Below, one piece after another: positions 8,883 through 16,941 of a stretch of DNA of 64,000 bases (the stretch's first letter is position 1; each line of letters begins with the position of its first letter). A model generated the notes under the pieces. That model searched no databases, had not been told where the DNA came from, and saw nothing but the letters and a program-made list of their open reading frames with translations. Made by a program: the position numbers and the translations under genes. Source of the stretch: Pseudomonadota bacterium (GTDB lineage Bacteria; Pseudomonadota; Gammaproteobacteria; Xanthomonadales; Xanthomonadaceae); NCBI GenBank assembly GCA_023388955.1, contig JAEWFH010000025.1:4717-68716 (forward strand). The letters run 5' to 3'.

Positions 8883-9854
8883 ATGGCCGTCTGGGCCATC
8901 GGTGACCTGCAGGGCTGTTACGACACCACCCAGCGGTTGCTCGAGAAGATCCGCTTCGACCCCGCGGCAGACCGGCTGTGGTTCTGCGGCGACCTGGTCA
9001 ACCGCGGCGGGCAGTCACTGGAGACCCTGCGCCTGGTGCACTCGCTGCGCGGGCATTCCACGGTGGTGCTCGGCAACCACGACCTGTCGCTGCTTGCCAT
9101 CGGCGAGCGGCGCGAGGAAGAAAAACGCAAGGTCAATCCGGACCTGCAGCGGGTGGTGCTGGCGGACGATGCCGGTGAGCTGCTGGGCTGGCTGCGCGGG
9201 CAGGAACTCATCCACGTCGACCGCGAGCTGGGCTGGCTGATGGTGCACGCGGGCCTGGCCCCCAAGTGGACGACGCAGCTCGCCCGCAAGCATGCAGCGG
9301 AAGTGGAGGCGGTCCTGCGCGGACCCGAATACGCCAGGCTGCTGCGCAACATGTACGGCGACGGTCCGGCGTGGAATCCGCGCCTGCAGGGCAACGACCG
9401 CTACCGTTCGATCATCAACGTCTGCACCCGCATGCGCTACTGCTCGCCGCGGGGGCGGGTCTCGTTCGAGGACAAGGGTGCGCCGGGCACCCAGCCGCCG
9501 GGGCTGTACCCGTGGTTCTCGGTCCCGGGCCGGGTCGAGCGCGAGCTGAAGGTGGTCTGCGGCCACTGGTCGACACTGGGGCTGCACATCAGCGGCGGCG
9601 TGCATGCCATCGACACCGGTGCGGTCTGGGGCGGCAAGCTCACCGCACTGCGCCTGGACGGCGAGGACCTGCAGGTGGTGCAGGTCGCCGGGCGCGACGT
9701 ACCCGCCACGCCCCCGCGTCCGCGCCCGCCGCGCCAGGACGGCCCACGCCAGGACGGCCAGCGCCAGGGCAACCGCCGCCGGCGCGGCCAGGGCAACCGG
9801 GGCCAGGCCGGCAAGGGCGCCGGCCAGACACCGTCTCCGTCACCGGCGAGCTAG
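8883..9854 (+). CDS. apaH: symmetrical diadenosine tetraphosphatase ApaH with basic C-terminal tail
   Basis: Hydrolyses Ap4A to two ADP and, in enterics, can decap Np4-capped RNA. The metallophosphatase motifs are intact: AIGDLQGCYD (GDxxG), FCGDLVNRGG (GDxxxRG), VLGNHDLSLLAI (GNHD), MVHAGLAPKW and VVCGHWSTLG. The core ends near residue 272. Residues 274-323 form an added tail rich in Pro, Arg, Gln and Gly (RPRPPRQDG, RRRRGQGNRGQ) not found in the 280-residue E. coli enzyme. The tail looks disordered and nucleic-acid binding. A GGAG ribosome site lies 10 bases before the ATG. Its stop overlaps the convergent folA stop within the shared palindrome CTAG. Confidence 0.94.
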   Translation: MAVWAIGDLQGCYDTTQRLLEKIRFDPAADRLWFCGDLVNRGGQSLETLRLVHSLRGHSTVVLGNHDLSLLAIGERREEEKRKVNPDLQRVVLADDAGELLGWLRGQELIHVDRELGWLMVHAGLAPKWTTQLARKHAAEVEAVLRGPEYARLLRNMYGDGPAWNPRLQGNDRYRSIINVCTRMRYCSPRGRVSFEDKGAPGTQPPGLYPWFSVPGRVERELKVVCGHWSTLGLHISGGVHAIDTGAVWGGKLTALRLDGEDLQVVQVAGRDVPATPPRPRPPRQDGPRQDGQRQGNRRRRGQGNRGQAGKGAGQTPSPSPAS

Positions 9855-10357
9855 CGCCGGCGGTAGTCGACGAACTCGAACGCGTGCGCGTGCCGCGCGT
9901 CGGCGGGATGCGGCTCGCGACCGCCCACCTGCCACTGCGCCGGATCGAACCGGGGGAAGAAGACGTCCGCGTCCGCGACCGCGGCATCGACGTGGGTCAG
10001 GTGCATGCGCGTGGCGCGCGGCAGGCACAGCGCATAGACCTCGCCGCCACCGATCACCCACAGTTCCTTCGCACCCTCGGCGCTTGCCGCCTGCAGCGCC
10101 TGCTCCACCGAGGCCACCGGCTCCATCCCCGCGAAGGGCACCTGCCCGCTGCGGGTCAGCACCAGGTTGCGCCGCCCCGGCAGCGCGCGCCCCAGCGACT
10201 GCGCGGTACGCCGTCCCATCAGCAACGGCTTGCCCATGGTGAGCGCCTTGAATCGGGCCAGGTCGTCCGGCAGTCGCCATGGCAGGTCGTTGTCGCGACC
10301 GATCGCATGGTTGCGGTCCAGCGCCGCCAGCAGCACCAGTTCCGGCGCGGCGCTCAC
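9851..10357 (-). CDS. folA: dihydrofolate reductase
   Basis: NADPH-dependent reduction of dihydrofolate, regenerating the folate consumed by thymidylate synthase next to it. It shows [34 protein letters not shown], containing the catalytic acidic residue in LPDDL, then [25 protein letters not shown] and [14 protein letters not shown]. 168 residues, normal length. The start is a GTG at 10357 that overlaps the thyA stop by four bases (GTGA), so the two genes are translationally coupled. Antifolate-relevant residues appear conventional. Confidence 0.95.
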   Translation of the reverse strand: MSAAPELVLLAALDRNHAIGRDNDLPWRLPDDLARFKALTMGKPLLMGRRTAQSLGRALPGRRNLVLTRSGQVPFAGMEPVASVEQALQAASAEGAKELWVIGGGEVYALCLPRATRMHLTHVDAAVADADVFFPRFDPAQWQVGGREPHPADARHAHAFEFVDYRRR

Positions 10358-11148
10358 ACCGCCACCGGGGCCCGGATCGCCGGGGCCGGGTCGTAGCCTT
10401 CGATGGCGATGTCCTCGAAGCGGAAGCCCAGGATGTCGCGCACCTGCGGGTTGAGCACCAGGCGCGGCAACGCGCGCGGGGTACGCGAGAGTTGCTCGCG
10501 CGCCTGCTCCACGTGGTTGGAGTACAGGTGCGCATCGCCCAGGGTATGGATGAACTCGCCCGGCTGCAGGCCGCACACGTGCGCCACCATGTGGGTCAGC
10601 AGCGCGTAGCTGGCGATGTTGAACGGCACGCCCAGGAAGATGTCGCCGCTGCGCTGGTACAGCTGGCAGCTCAGCCTTCCGTCGGCGACGTAGAACTGGA
10701 ACATCACGTGGCAGGGCATCAGCGCCATGTCCGGCAGGTCGGCCACGTTCCAGGCCGAGACCACCAGCCGGCGCGAATCCGGGTTGCTGCGGATCTGCCC
10801 GATCACCTGGTGGATCTGGTCGATCTCGCTGCCGTCCGGACGCTGCCAGCGTCGCCACTGCTTGCCGTACACCGGCCCCAGCTCGCCGTCGGCGCTTGCC
10901 CATTCGTCCCAGATCGAGACGCCGTTGTCCTTCAGGTAGCCGATGTTGGTATCGCCCTGCAGGAACCACAGCAGCTCGTGGATGATCGAGCGCAGGTGCA
11001 GTTTCTTGGTGGTGACCAGCGGAAAGCCCTCCGCCAGGTCGAAGCGCATCTGCCAGCCGAACACGCTGCGCGTGCCGGTCCCGGTCCGGTCCTGCTTGAC
11101 CGTGCCGTGCTCGAGCACGTGCCCGAGCAGCTCAAGGTACTGCTGCAT
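10354..11148 (-). CDS. thyA: thymidylate synthase
   Basis: Methylates dUMP to dTMP using methylenetetrahydrofolate and yields dihydrofolate for FolA. 264 residues, the same length as E. coli ThyA. The catalytic cysteine lies in [14 protein letters not shown]. The substrate and folate loops [28 protein letters not shown] and [12 protein letters not shown] are conserved. The N-terminus ([26 protein letters not shown]) fits the family and fixes the start. It follows lgt by three bases and overlaps folA, giving an lgt-thyA-folA operon, an order common in gammaproteobacteria. Confidence 0.97.
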   Translation of the reverse strand: MQQYLELLGHVLEHGTVKQDRTGTGTRSVFGWQMRFDLAEGFPLVTTKKLHLRSIIHELLWFLQGDTNIGYLKDNGVSIWDEWASADGELGPVYGKQWRRWQRPDGSEIDQIHQVIGQIRSNPDSRRLVVSAWNVADLPDMALMPCHVMFQFYVADGRLSCQLYQRSGDIFLGVPFNIASYALLTHMVAHVCGLQPGEFIHTLGDAHLYSNHVEQAREQLSRTPRALPRLVLNPQVRDILGFRFEDIAIEGYDPAPAIRAPVAV

Positions 11149-11151
11149 CCG

Positions 11152-12030
11152 TCATTCCCCCCGTGGCGCCGGCGCGAGCACCGGCTGGCGCCGGGACCAC
11201 CAGCCCATCCAGGCCAGTCCCAATACGATCAGCGGCAGGCTGAGCACCTGCCCCATGGTCAGCCAGCCGAAGGCCAGGTAGCCAAGTTGGGCGTCCGGTA
11301 CCCGCACGAACTCGACCAGGAACCGGAAGCACCCGTACAGCAGCGCGAACAGGCCCGCCACCGCGTAACGGGGTCGCGGCTTGCGCGAGTACCACCACAA
11401 CACGCAGAACATCACCAGTCCCTCCAGCGCGGCCTGGTACAGCTGCGAAGGGTGGCGGGCGAACGGGTCCAGCGCGCCGGACGCGTGCAGCTGGCGCAGC
11501 TGCTCCATCGGCAGGCCGGTATAGGGCCCCAGGTCGGAGGCGGGAAACACCACGCCCCAGTTGCTTCCGGTGAACCGTCCCCACAACTCGCCGCCGATGT
11601 AGTTGCCCAGCCGCCCCAGCCCCAGGCCCGGTGGCACCAGCGGGGCGACGAAATCGACCGTGTCCATCAGGTGCAGTCCGTGCTTGCGCGACCACCACCA
11701 TGCGGCCGCCACCACCCCCAGCAGGCCACCGTGGAAGCTCATGCCGCCTTCCCACACCTTGAACAGGCTCAGCGGACTGGCCAGGAAACCATCGAAGGCA
11801 TAGAACAGCACGTAGCCGATCCGCCCCCCCAGGATCACGCCCAGGATCCCGTAGAACAGCAGGTCGCCGAAGGCTTCCTCGTTGACGCCCGGCAGCCGCC
11901 CGGCGCGGATCCGCCGCCGCCCCAGCCACCAGGCGATACCAAAGCCCAGCAGGTACATGACCCCGTACCAGTGCACGCGCACCGGTCCAAGTCCCAGTGC
12001 GATCGGGTCGATATCATGGAGGTGGATCAT
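11152..12030 (-). CDS. lgt: prolipoprotein diacylglyceryl transferase
   Basis: Inner-membrane enzyme adding diacylglycerol from phosphatidylglycerol to the lipobox cysteine of prolipoproteins, several of which are encoded in this window. 292 residues with about seven membrane segments. Lgt signatures are present: [28 protein letters not shown] (the GRxGN motif with catalytic Arg and Glu) and [13 protein letters not shown]. The ATG at 12030 gives the typical start [23 protein letters not shown]. It lies four bases downstream of the TPM-domain gene at 12035. Confidence 0.95.
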   Translation of the reverse strand: MIHLHDIDPIALGLGPVRVHWYGVMYLLGFGIAWWLGRRRIRAGRLPGVNEEAFGDLLFYGILGVILGGRIGYVLFYAFDGFLASPLSLFKVWEGGMSFHGGLLGVVAAAWWWSRKHGLHLMDTVDFVAPLVPPGLGLGRLGNYIGGELWGRFTGSNWGVVFPASDLGPYTGLPMEQLRQLHASGALDPFARHPSQLYQAALEGLVMFCVLWWYSRKPRPRYAVAGLFALLYGCFRFLVEFVRVPDAQLGYLAFGWLTMGQVLSLPLIVLGLAWMGWWSRRQPVLAPAPRGE

Positions 12031-12034
12031 GCGC

Positions 12035-12523
12035 TCACAGGAAGTGGGGGCGATTGGGCAGCTCGTCTGCGTCGTGCTCGCCTTCGCGCTGCGGGAAATG
12101 GCGCTGCATCTGCGCGGAGATGAGCTCCACGGCACGCAGGACGCCGGCTTTGGGCTGGCCCTCGCGCAACCCGGCGGCAATGGTGTCACATGCCTCGCGC
12201 CACTGGGCGTCCGTCACCAGTCCCCGGTAGCCGCGGTCGGCGACGATCTCGATGTGGTGGTCCGCCAGCAGCAGGTAGACCAGCACGCCGGAGTTGAGCT
12301 CGGTGTCCCATACGCCCAGCTCGCCGAAGGCCTGCCGGGCGCGGGTTGCCGAATCCACCCCGGACAGCACGGCGCGCGCCGGCAGCGAGGCCTCCACGGC
12401 GAAGCAGATCTCGCCGCGATGGCTGCGCTCGGCGGCGGCGATCGCCGCGGTGATTTCCTTCAGGCACGCCTCCGGGAACAGCGTGCGCGCGGACGGGGCG
12501 AACAGGTGCTTGAGCAGGCGCAT
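12035..12523 (-). CDS. TPM-domain protein, cytoplasmic form
   Basis: A 162-residue TPM-domain (YgcG/TLP18.3/Psb32 fold) protein lacking a signal peptide. The domain is visible as [48 protein letters not shown] and [16 protein letters not shown]. The family is of uncertain biochemical function; plant Psb32 is linked to photosystem repair. It sits seven bases after the larger secreted TPM gene and the two are followed by lgt. The pairing of a secreted Gly-rich TPM protein, a short TPM protein and LemA is common in proteobacteria. The start is the ATG at 12523 before LLKHLFAPS. Confidence 0.82.
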   Translation of the reverse strand: MRLLKHLFAPSARTLFPEACLKEITAAIAAAERSHRGEICFAVEASLPARAVLSGVDSATRARQAFGELGVWDTELNSGVLVYLLLADHHIEIVADRGYRGLVTDAQWREACDTIAAGLREGQPKAGVLRAVELISAQMQRHFPQREGEHDADELPNRPHFL

Positions 12524-12530
12524 CAGGTCC

Positions 12531-13496
12531 TCACCAGCTGCCGGAGGCGCCACCGCCCCCGCTGAATCCACCGCCGCCACCCCAGCCACCACCACCGCCG
12601 AAGCCGCCGCCCCCGAAACCGCCACCACCGCCCCAGCCCCCGCCGCCGAACGGCGGGCCACCCCAGCCGCGGTCGTTGGCGTAGCGGCCCGGCCGGGCCA
12701 GGCTCGCCAGGCCGAACAGCAGGCCGATGACCGCACCGATCCCGGCCACCACCAGCAGCCCGGAAAGCAGCAGCGCGGCACCGCCTGCGGCACCGGCGCC
12801 GATCACCCCGCGCAGCGGCCGCGGCGCGCGCGAGAACACCCCGCGTACCACCTGGGCGACGATGAAGGCCGCGAACAGCCCCACCAGCCAGCCGCCGCCG
12901 CCCTGCCCTTCCTGCGGATGGGCGGTCATCGGCTCGGGCAGCGGTTCGCCATCGACCAGCGCGACCAGCACCCCGGTCGCCTCGACGATGCCGCCGGCAA
13001 AGTCGCCGGCACGGAAGCGCGGCACCAGGTACTCCTGGATCACCCGCGAGGCCGTGGCATCGGGGATCGCCCCCTCCAGCCCATAGCCGACCTCGATGCG
13101 GACCCGGCGATCGTCAACGGCAACCACCAGCAGCAGTCCGTCGTCCACGTCCTCGCGCCCGAGCCGCCACTGGTCGTACACCCGCACCGCGTACTGGGCG
13201 ATGTCCTCGGGGAGCGTGGTGGGCACCACCAGCACCTGCAGCTGGCTGCCCTTGCGCTGCTGCAGCGCCAGCGCCTGCTGCTGCAGCTGCCGGACGGTGG
13301 CGGCATCCAGGGTGCCGGTGGTGTCGACCACCGGGGAGTCGAGCGCCGGTACCGGCGCAAGCTCCTGCCCGGCTGCCAGCAGCGGTGCCAGCAGGGCGAA
13401 CGCCAGGAGCACGAACGGCGCGAGCAGCCGTGCAGCATGCGGCTGCCACGACCGACGCCGCGCCATGGCAACCGCCCGCGGGCGCGGATCAGCCAT
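12531..13496 (-). CDS. TPM-domain membrane protein with glycine-rich tail (YgcG family)
   Basis: A 321-residue exported protein. Signal peptide about residues 14-42 (LLAPFVLLAFALLAPLLAAGQ), TPM domain about 50-190 (VVDTTGTLDAATVRQLQQQ, DVDDGLLLVVAVDDRRVRIEVGYGLEGAIPDA), then one or two membrane segments (209-228, 240-265) and a C-terminus made almost only of Gly, Trp and Phe. The tail ends in GGGGASGSW, the usual YgcG ending. The ATG at 13496 overlaps the lemA stop by eight bases; ATG 13466 is an alternative. LemA and TPM proteins are repeatedly co-encoded, suggesting a joint envelope role, not defined here. Confidence 0.85.
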   Translation of the reverse strand: MADPRPRAVAMARRRSWQPHAARLLAPFVLLAFALLAPLLAAGQELAPVPALDSPVVDTTGTLDAATVRQLQQQALALQQRKGSQLQVLVVPTTLPEDIAQYAVRVYDQWRLGREDVDDGLLLVVAVDDRRVRIEVGYGLEGAIPDATASRVIQEYLVPRFRAGDFAGGIVEATGVLVALVDGEPLPEPMTAHPQEGQGGGGWLVGLFAAFIVAQVVRGVFSRAPRPLRGVIGAGAAGGAALLLSGLLVVAGIGAVIGLLFGLASLARPGRYANDRGWGGPPFGGGGWGGGGGFGGGGFGGGGGWGGGGGFSGGGGASGSW

Positions 13497-14088
13497 CCGT
13501 CGGCGTGGCGCCGGACGGGCGGGCGAAGTCCACCTGCGGGGCCTGCTGGATCTGCTGCAGGTTGTCGACGGTGAAGTTCGGCCTGGTTTCGTGCCCGAAC
13601 AGCTTCGCCGTCAGGTTCTGCGGGAACTGGCGGATGTAGGTGTTGTAGTCCTGCACCGCGGCGATGTAGCGCTGGCGCTCCACTGTGATGCGGTTCTCGG
13701 TGCCTTCCAGCTGCGCCTGCAGCTGCAGGAAGTTCTGGTCGGCCTTGAGCTGGGGATAGTTCTCCGCCACCAGCAGCAGCCGGCCGATCGCGCTCTGCAG
13801 CTGGCCCTGGGCCTGCTGGAACTGCTCCAGCGAGGCCTGGTCCCCGGCGTCGACATTGATGCTGCCCACCCGCGAGCGCGCCTCGGTGACCTCGGTGAAC
13901 ACCTGGCGCTCGTGCTCGGCGTAGCCACGCACCGTGGCCACCAGGTTGGGCACCAGGTCGGCGCGGCGCTGGTAGACGTTGATGACCTGCGACCAGGCCG
14001 CGTCCACCGCTTCGTCCTTCTGCTGGATGGTGTTGTAGCCACAGCCGCTCAGAAGCAGCACCAGTACCAACACGATCAGGCGGCTCAT
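13489..14088 (-). CDS. LemA family lipoprotein
   Basis: A 199-residue envelope protein. It begins MSRLIVLVLVLLLSGC, a lipobox with cysteine at 16, so it should be lipidated. The LemA coiled-coil domain follows: DEAVDAAWSQVINVYQRRADLVPNLVATVRGYAEHE, then long helices ending YNTYIRQFPQNLTAKLFG. The start ATG at 14088 has a GGGAG ribosome site eight bases upstream; an earlier in-frame ATG would destroy the signal peptide. It heads the lemA-TPM-TPM-lgt run. LemA was named from a Listeria antigen; the molecular function is not established. Confidence 0.9.
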   Translation of the reverse strand: MSRLIVLVLVLLLSGCGYNTIQQKDEAVDAAWSQVINVYQRRADLVPNLVATVRGYAEHERQVFTEVTEARSRVGSINVDAGDQASLEQFQQAQGQLQSAIGRLLLVAENYPQLKADQNFLQLQAQLEGTENRITVERQRYIAAVQDYNTYIRQFPQNLTAKLFGHETRPNFTVDNLQQIQQAPQVDFARPSGATPTDG

Positions 14089-14146
14089 GCGATCACTCCC
14101 TCCGGGTTCCGGTGGCATTGCACCACCGGGACCGCGAAGGCGCAAT

Positions 14147-14893
14147 TCACGCCTCGCCGCCGGGGAACTGGCGCGGCACGCCGGAGCGCTTCTTCGCCCA
14201 CAGGTTCAGGAACTCGACCAGCGCCGAGAAGCCCATCGCACCGTAGATGTAGCCCTTCGGCACGTGCATCTCGAAGCCCTCGGTGACCAGGTACACGCCG
14301 ATCAGCACGATGAAGGCCAGGGCCAGCATCTTCACCGTCGGGTTGCGGTCGATGAACTGGCCCAGCGGACGCGCCGCCAGCAGCATCATGGACACGGCCA
14401 GCAGGATCGCGGTGACCATGATCCAGGTCTGCTCCGCCATGCCGACGGCGGCGATGACCGAGTCCAGCGAGAACACGATGTCGATCACCGCGATCTGCGC
14501 CATCACCATGCCGAACGAGGCGGCCGGCCGGGTGTTGATGTCGGCCGACTCGGGCTCGCCCACGATGCTGTCGCGGATTTCCATCATGCCCTTCACCAGC
14601 AGGAAGGCACCGCCCAGGATCAGCACCAGGTCGCGGATCGAGATCCCCTGGCCCAGCAGCGTGAACAGGTCATGGGTCAGCCCGGCCAGCCAGGCCAGGG
14701 TCAGCAGCAGCAGGATGCGCGAGATGCAGGCGACTGCGATGCCGATCTTGCGCGCCCGCTCGCGCACGGCCACCGGCAGGCGGCTGACGGCGATCGAGAT
14801 GAAGACCAGGTTGTCGATTCCCAGCACGATCTCGATCGCGCTCAGGGTGAGCAGGGTGATCCAGACTTCCGGATCCATCAGCATTTCGTACAC
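14147..14893 (-). CDS. TerC family integral membrane protein
   Basis: A 248-residue polytopic protein of the TerC/Alx/YoaE group, proposed to export or handle metal ions such as manganese near the translocon. It contains the paired acidic membrane motifs typical of the family: SAIEIVLGIDNLVFISI in the first half and QIAVIDIVFSLDSVIAAVGM in the second, separated by a soluble loop (GEPESADINTRPAAS). About seven membrane segments. It lacks the extra CBS/CorC domains of longer homologues. Lies 59 bases upstream of lemA on the same strand. Riboswitch control is known for some members, but the 43 bases before its start show no such element. Confidence 0.88.
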   Translation of the reverse strand: MYEMLMDPEVWITLLTLSAIEIVLGIDNLVFISIAVSRLPVAVRERARKIGIAVACISRILLLLTLAWLAGLTHDLFTLLGQGISIRDLVLILGGAFLLVKGMMEIRDSIVGEPESADINTRPAASFGMVMAQIAVIDIVFSLDSVIAAVGMAEQTWIMVTAILLAVSMMLLAARPLGQFIDRNPTVKMLALAFIVLIGVYLVTEGFEMHVPKGYIYGAMGFSALVEFLNLWAKKRSGVPRQFPGGEA

Positions 14894-14936
14894 GGGCGTT
14901 TCCGATTCGGGTGTAGGGGGTGTTGGCCGGTGGCGG

Positions 14937-15329
14937 TCAGCCGCCTGCGGCGGACAGGCGCGGCCACAGCACCACGCCCCAGGTGAACAGCACCAGGAGC
15001 ATGGAAAGGAAGACGGCGGCCGAGCCCATGTCCTTGGCGCGGCCGGCCAGTTCGTGGTGCTCGGCGCCGTAGCGCTCGATCACCGCCTCGATGGCGGAGT
15101 TCAGCAGCTCGACCACCAGCACCAGCACCATCGGGGCGACCAGCAGCACGCGCTCCACGGCGTTCCCGCCCAGCCACCAGGCCAGCGGCGCCAGGATGAC
15201 GAACAGGTAGGCCTCCAGCCGGAACGAGGACTCGTGGTACCAGGCCGCGGCGAGGCCCTGCAGCGACCAGACGGCCGCCTTGAACACGCGCGCGGGCCGC
15301 CGGGGCAGGTGGCCGGTCTCGTCCGCCAT
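14937..15329 (-). CDS. dgkA: diacylglycerol kinase (prokaryotic type)
   Basis: A 130-residue trimeric inner-membrane kinase that phosphorylates diacylglycerol released by osmoregulated glucan or lipid A modification. Three membrane segments and the DgkA signatures are present: ARVFKAAVWSLQGLAAAWYHESSFRLE, VELLNSAIEAVIERYG (catalytic Glu) and HHELAGRAKDMGSAAVF. The ATG at 15329 is used because upstream codons belong to an unrelated extension with no family similarity. It is divergent from the small secreted protein at 15519 with 189 bases between. Confidence 0.93.
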   Translation of the reverse strand: MADETGHLPRRPARVFKAAVWSLQGLAAAWYHESSFRLEAYLFVILAPLAWWLGGNAVERVLLVAPMVLVLVVELLNSAIEAVIERYGAEHHELAGRAKDMGSAAVFLSMLLVLFTWGVVLWPRLSAAGG

Positions 15330-15432
15330 CGGCTCAGCGCGGCCGCACGCAGGCGGAGCTGGAACGGTGATGCTTGGCAATGCGGGACATGCTGGTGGGA
15401 CCGGATGCTGCACGCAAGCGGACAATTCTGCC

Positions 15433-15458
15433 ACAGCCGGCACCCCGGCGCCGGCTGT
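15433..15458. repeat. inverted repeat in the dgkA / 15519 divergent region
   Basis: Perfect nine-base arms ACAGCCGGC and GCCGGCTGT separated by eight bases. It lies between the divergent starts of dgkA and the small secreted protein, about 60 bases before the latter. It may be an operator or leader hairpin. The rest of the 189-base spacer shows no convincing promoter match. Confidence 0.45.
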
Positions 15459-15518
15459 TCACTTCACCAGCCCTGCCGGCATGCAAGCATGGCCCGGGCT
15501 ACCCCCAGGGACGCCGCC

Positions 15519-16061
15519 ATGCCACGCATTGCTATCCTCGGGCTCCTTGCCAGCCTGACCGCCGGAGCCGCCATGTCCGCCACCTTCCCCCAAGCCGCGC
15601 CCACGGCCCTGCACGCCGGCGACGAGGGCTACCCGGAGCTGCTCGATGCAGCCACCGCCCCGCTGCGCCAGGTACTGGGCGACCGGGTCGTGGTCGAGGT
15701 GGAACGGCTGGACTGCCTGGGACGATGGGCCTTCCTGATGGGGAACATGCGCACGCCCGGCGGCGAACGCCCGGATTTCCGCGGCACCGCCTACGCGGCG
15801 CATGCGGCCGCGGGCAGCATGTCGGATGTGTATGTCGCGCTGTTGCGTCGTGATCCGCCCGGCGGAGCGGCTGCGGCACAGGACGAAAGCGAAACCAAGG
15901 GCGACGGCGAGGCGCACCCCCCCGGAGAAGTGGAAGCGGCCGACTGCCTTGCCCTTCCCGGCCAATGGGTACTGCTCGACCACGCCATCGGACCCGGCGA
16001 CGTGGCCTGGCTGGACTGGCCGGGCGAACACGCCGCGCCGCGTGCGGTATTCGGCTTCTGA
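15519..16061 (+). CDS. small secreted protein of unknown function
   Basis: A 180-residue exported protein I do not recognise. Residues 1-21 form a signal peptide (ILGLLASLTAGAAMSA). The mature part contains two cysteines (in LDCLGRWAFLMG and ADCLALPGQWVLLD) that could form a disulphide, and two similar Trp-rich halves: CLGRWAFLMG and CLALPGQWVLLDHAIGPGDVAWLDW. Between them is a charged low-complexity stretch (ESETKGDGEAHPPGEVEA). The ATG at 15519 has AGGGA eight bases upstream; an in-frame ATG at 15489 is possible. It converges on the LysM gene and shares the terminator at 16094. Confidence 0.65.
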   Translation: MPRIAILGLLASLTAGAAMSATFPQAAPTALHAGDEGYPELLDAATAPLRQVLGDRVVVEVERLDCLGRWAFLMGNMRTPGGERPDFRGTAYAAHAAAGSMSDVYVALLRRDPPGGAAAAQDESETKGDGEAHPPGEVEAADCLALPGQWVLLDHAIGPGDVAWLDWPGEHAAPRAVFGF

Positions 16062-16093
16062 GCCATCCCGCCGCCTGCTGCTTCGACACGAAA

Positions 16094-16115
16094 AAGGCCG
16101 GGGGAACCCGGCCTT
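16094..16115. terminator. Rho-independent terminator, best on the minus strand
   Basis: Perfect nine-base arms AAGGCCGGG and CCCGGCCTT around a four-base loop. Reading on the minus strand the stem runs into a five-T tract, so it ends the LysM gene transcript. Reading plus it is followed by CTTC and is a weaker stop for the secreted-protein gene. The two genes are convergent. Confidence 0.8.
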
Positions 16116-16135
16116 CTTCATGTCCCGCCCCGCGC

Positions 16136-16807
16136 TCAGCGTGGCGGGGTGATGATCTCGTAGTTGCCCGACGCGCCACCCCAGCTGATCCGCTGGCTCC
16201 CATCGGCATTGACGTTGTTGGAGCCGATGAACTTCGGCTGGCCGTTCTCGAAGCCGTGGAACAGGACCACGTGCGACTGGCCGTTCTTCTGCATCAGCAC
16301 CACGTCGCCGGGCCTGGCGTCTGCCAGCGATACCGTCTGCCAGCCCGCGCCCTTGAGGTTGGCGGCGAGGTTGTCGACCGAGGCACTGGCCTGGCCGGGG
16401 TCGATCATGCCGGCCTTCTGCAGCACCGCGGAGACGAAGTTCGCGCAGTTGACGTTGTTGGGGACCCAGCTCTCCATCGGGATGTCGTTGGCATGCTTGA
16501 GCTCGCCGGCATTGCGGCCGATCAGGCTTTCCGCAATCCGGGCCGCGTCCTCGCCGCTGCCCGAGCCCGGCGCGATCGGCCCGGACCCGGTGACCGCCGA
16601 TGCCTGGCCGGGGCCGCCTCCGCCACCCACGCCACCCGCGCTCCCGCCACCGCCCGGGATGGACAGTGTCCCGCCGGCGAAGATCAGGTCCGGGTTGCTG
16701 ATGTGCGAGTTGGCATCCATCAGGGCGCCGACGCTGGTGCCGTACCGCTGGGCGATGTCGGACAGCGTGTCGCCCCAGTTGATGCTGTGGTTGCCGATGG
16801 CGGTCAT
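16136..16807 (-). CDS. LysM protein with NlpC/P60- or CHAP-like cysteine hydrolase domain, no signal peptide
   Basis: A 223-residue protein. Residues 6-51 are a LysM domain (SINWGDTLSDIAQRYGTSV, ISNPDLIFAGGTLSIPGG). Residues 52-86 are a Gly/Ser linker. Residues 88-223 form a papain-like amidase or endopeptidase fold with candidate catalytic C121 in NVNCANFVSAVLQKAG and H179 in SHVVLFHGF, plus ARPGDVVLMQK, the usual strand before the histidine. The architecture implies peptidoglycan binding and cleavage, yet there is no Sec signal: the GGAG ribosome site nine bases before ATG 16807 fixes the start. It could be exported by a specialised system or act after lysis. I cannot separate CHAP from NlpC/P60 by eye. 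Confidence 0.75.
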   Translation of the reverse strand: MTAIGNHSINWGDTLSDIAQRYGTSVGALMDANSHISNPDLIFAGGTLSIPGGGGSAGGVGGGGGPGQASAVTGSGPIAPGSGSGEDAARIAESLIGRNAGELKHANDIPMESWVPNNVNCANFVSAVLQKAGMIDPGQASASVDNLAANLKGAGWQTVSLADARPGDVVLMQKNGQSHVVLFHGFENGQPKFIGSNNVNADGSQRISWGGASGNYEIITPPR

Positions 16808-16845
16808 CTTCGTCTCCAACGGGGCTCGCCCCGGGTGCTGGAACC

Positions 16846-16933
16846 TGTCCCGCAACGGGACATCCGATGGCTGCAGTCTTCCCGGGCTGCCCCGAGGCGA
16901 CAACCGGGGCAGACCCTAGATGGGGCCTGCCCC
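16846..16933 (-). promoter_or_regulatory. hairpin-rich leader of the LysM gene / tail of the isoaspartyl peptidase gene
   Basis: A perfect 17-base palindrome TGTCCCG-CAA-CGGGACA spans 16846-16862. Further upstream of the LysM start are three alternating arms: CTGCCCC (16887-16893), GGGGCAG (16906-16912) and CTGCCCC (16927-16933). The middle arm can pair with either flank but not both. No T run follows either alternative. It may act as the end of the peptidase transcript or as a leader with competing hairpins. Confidence 0.45.
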
Positions 16934-16941
16934 GGCCGCGG

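Noticed and set aside
10358..10969. A longer folA reading frame extending upstream through thyA.
   Set aside because: The extra residues are a shadow of thyA. The DHFR motifs begin directly after the GTG at 10357, which overlaps the thyA stop.
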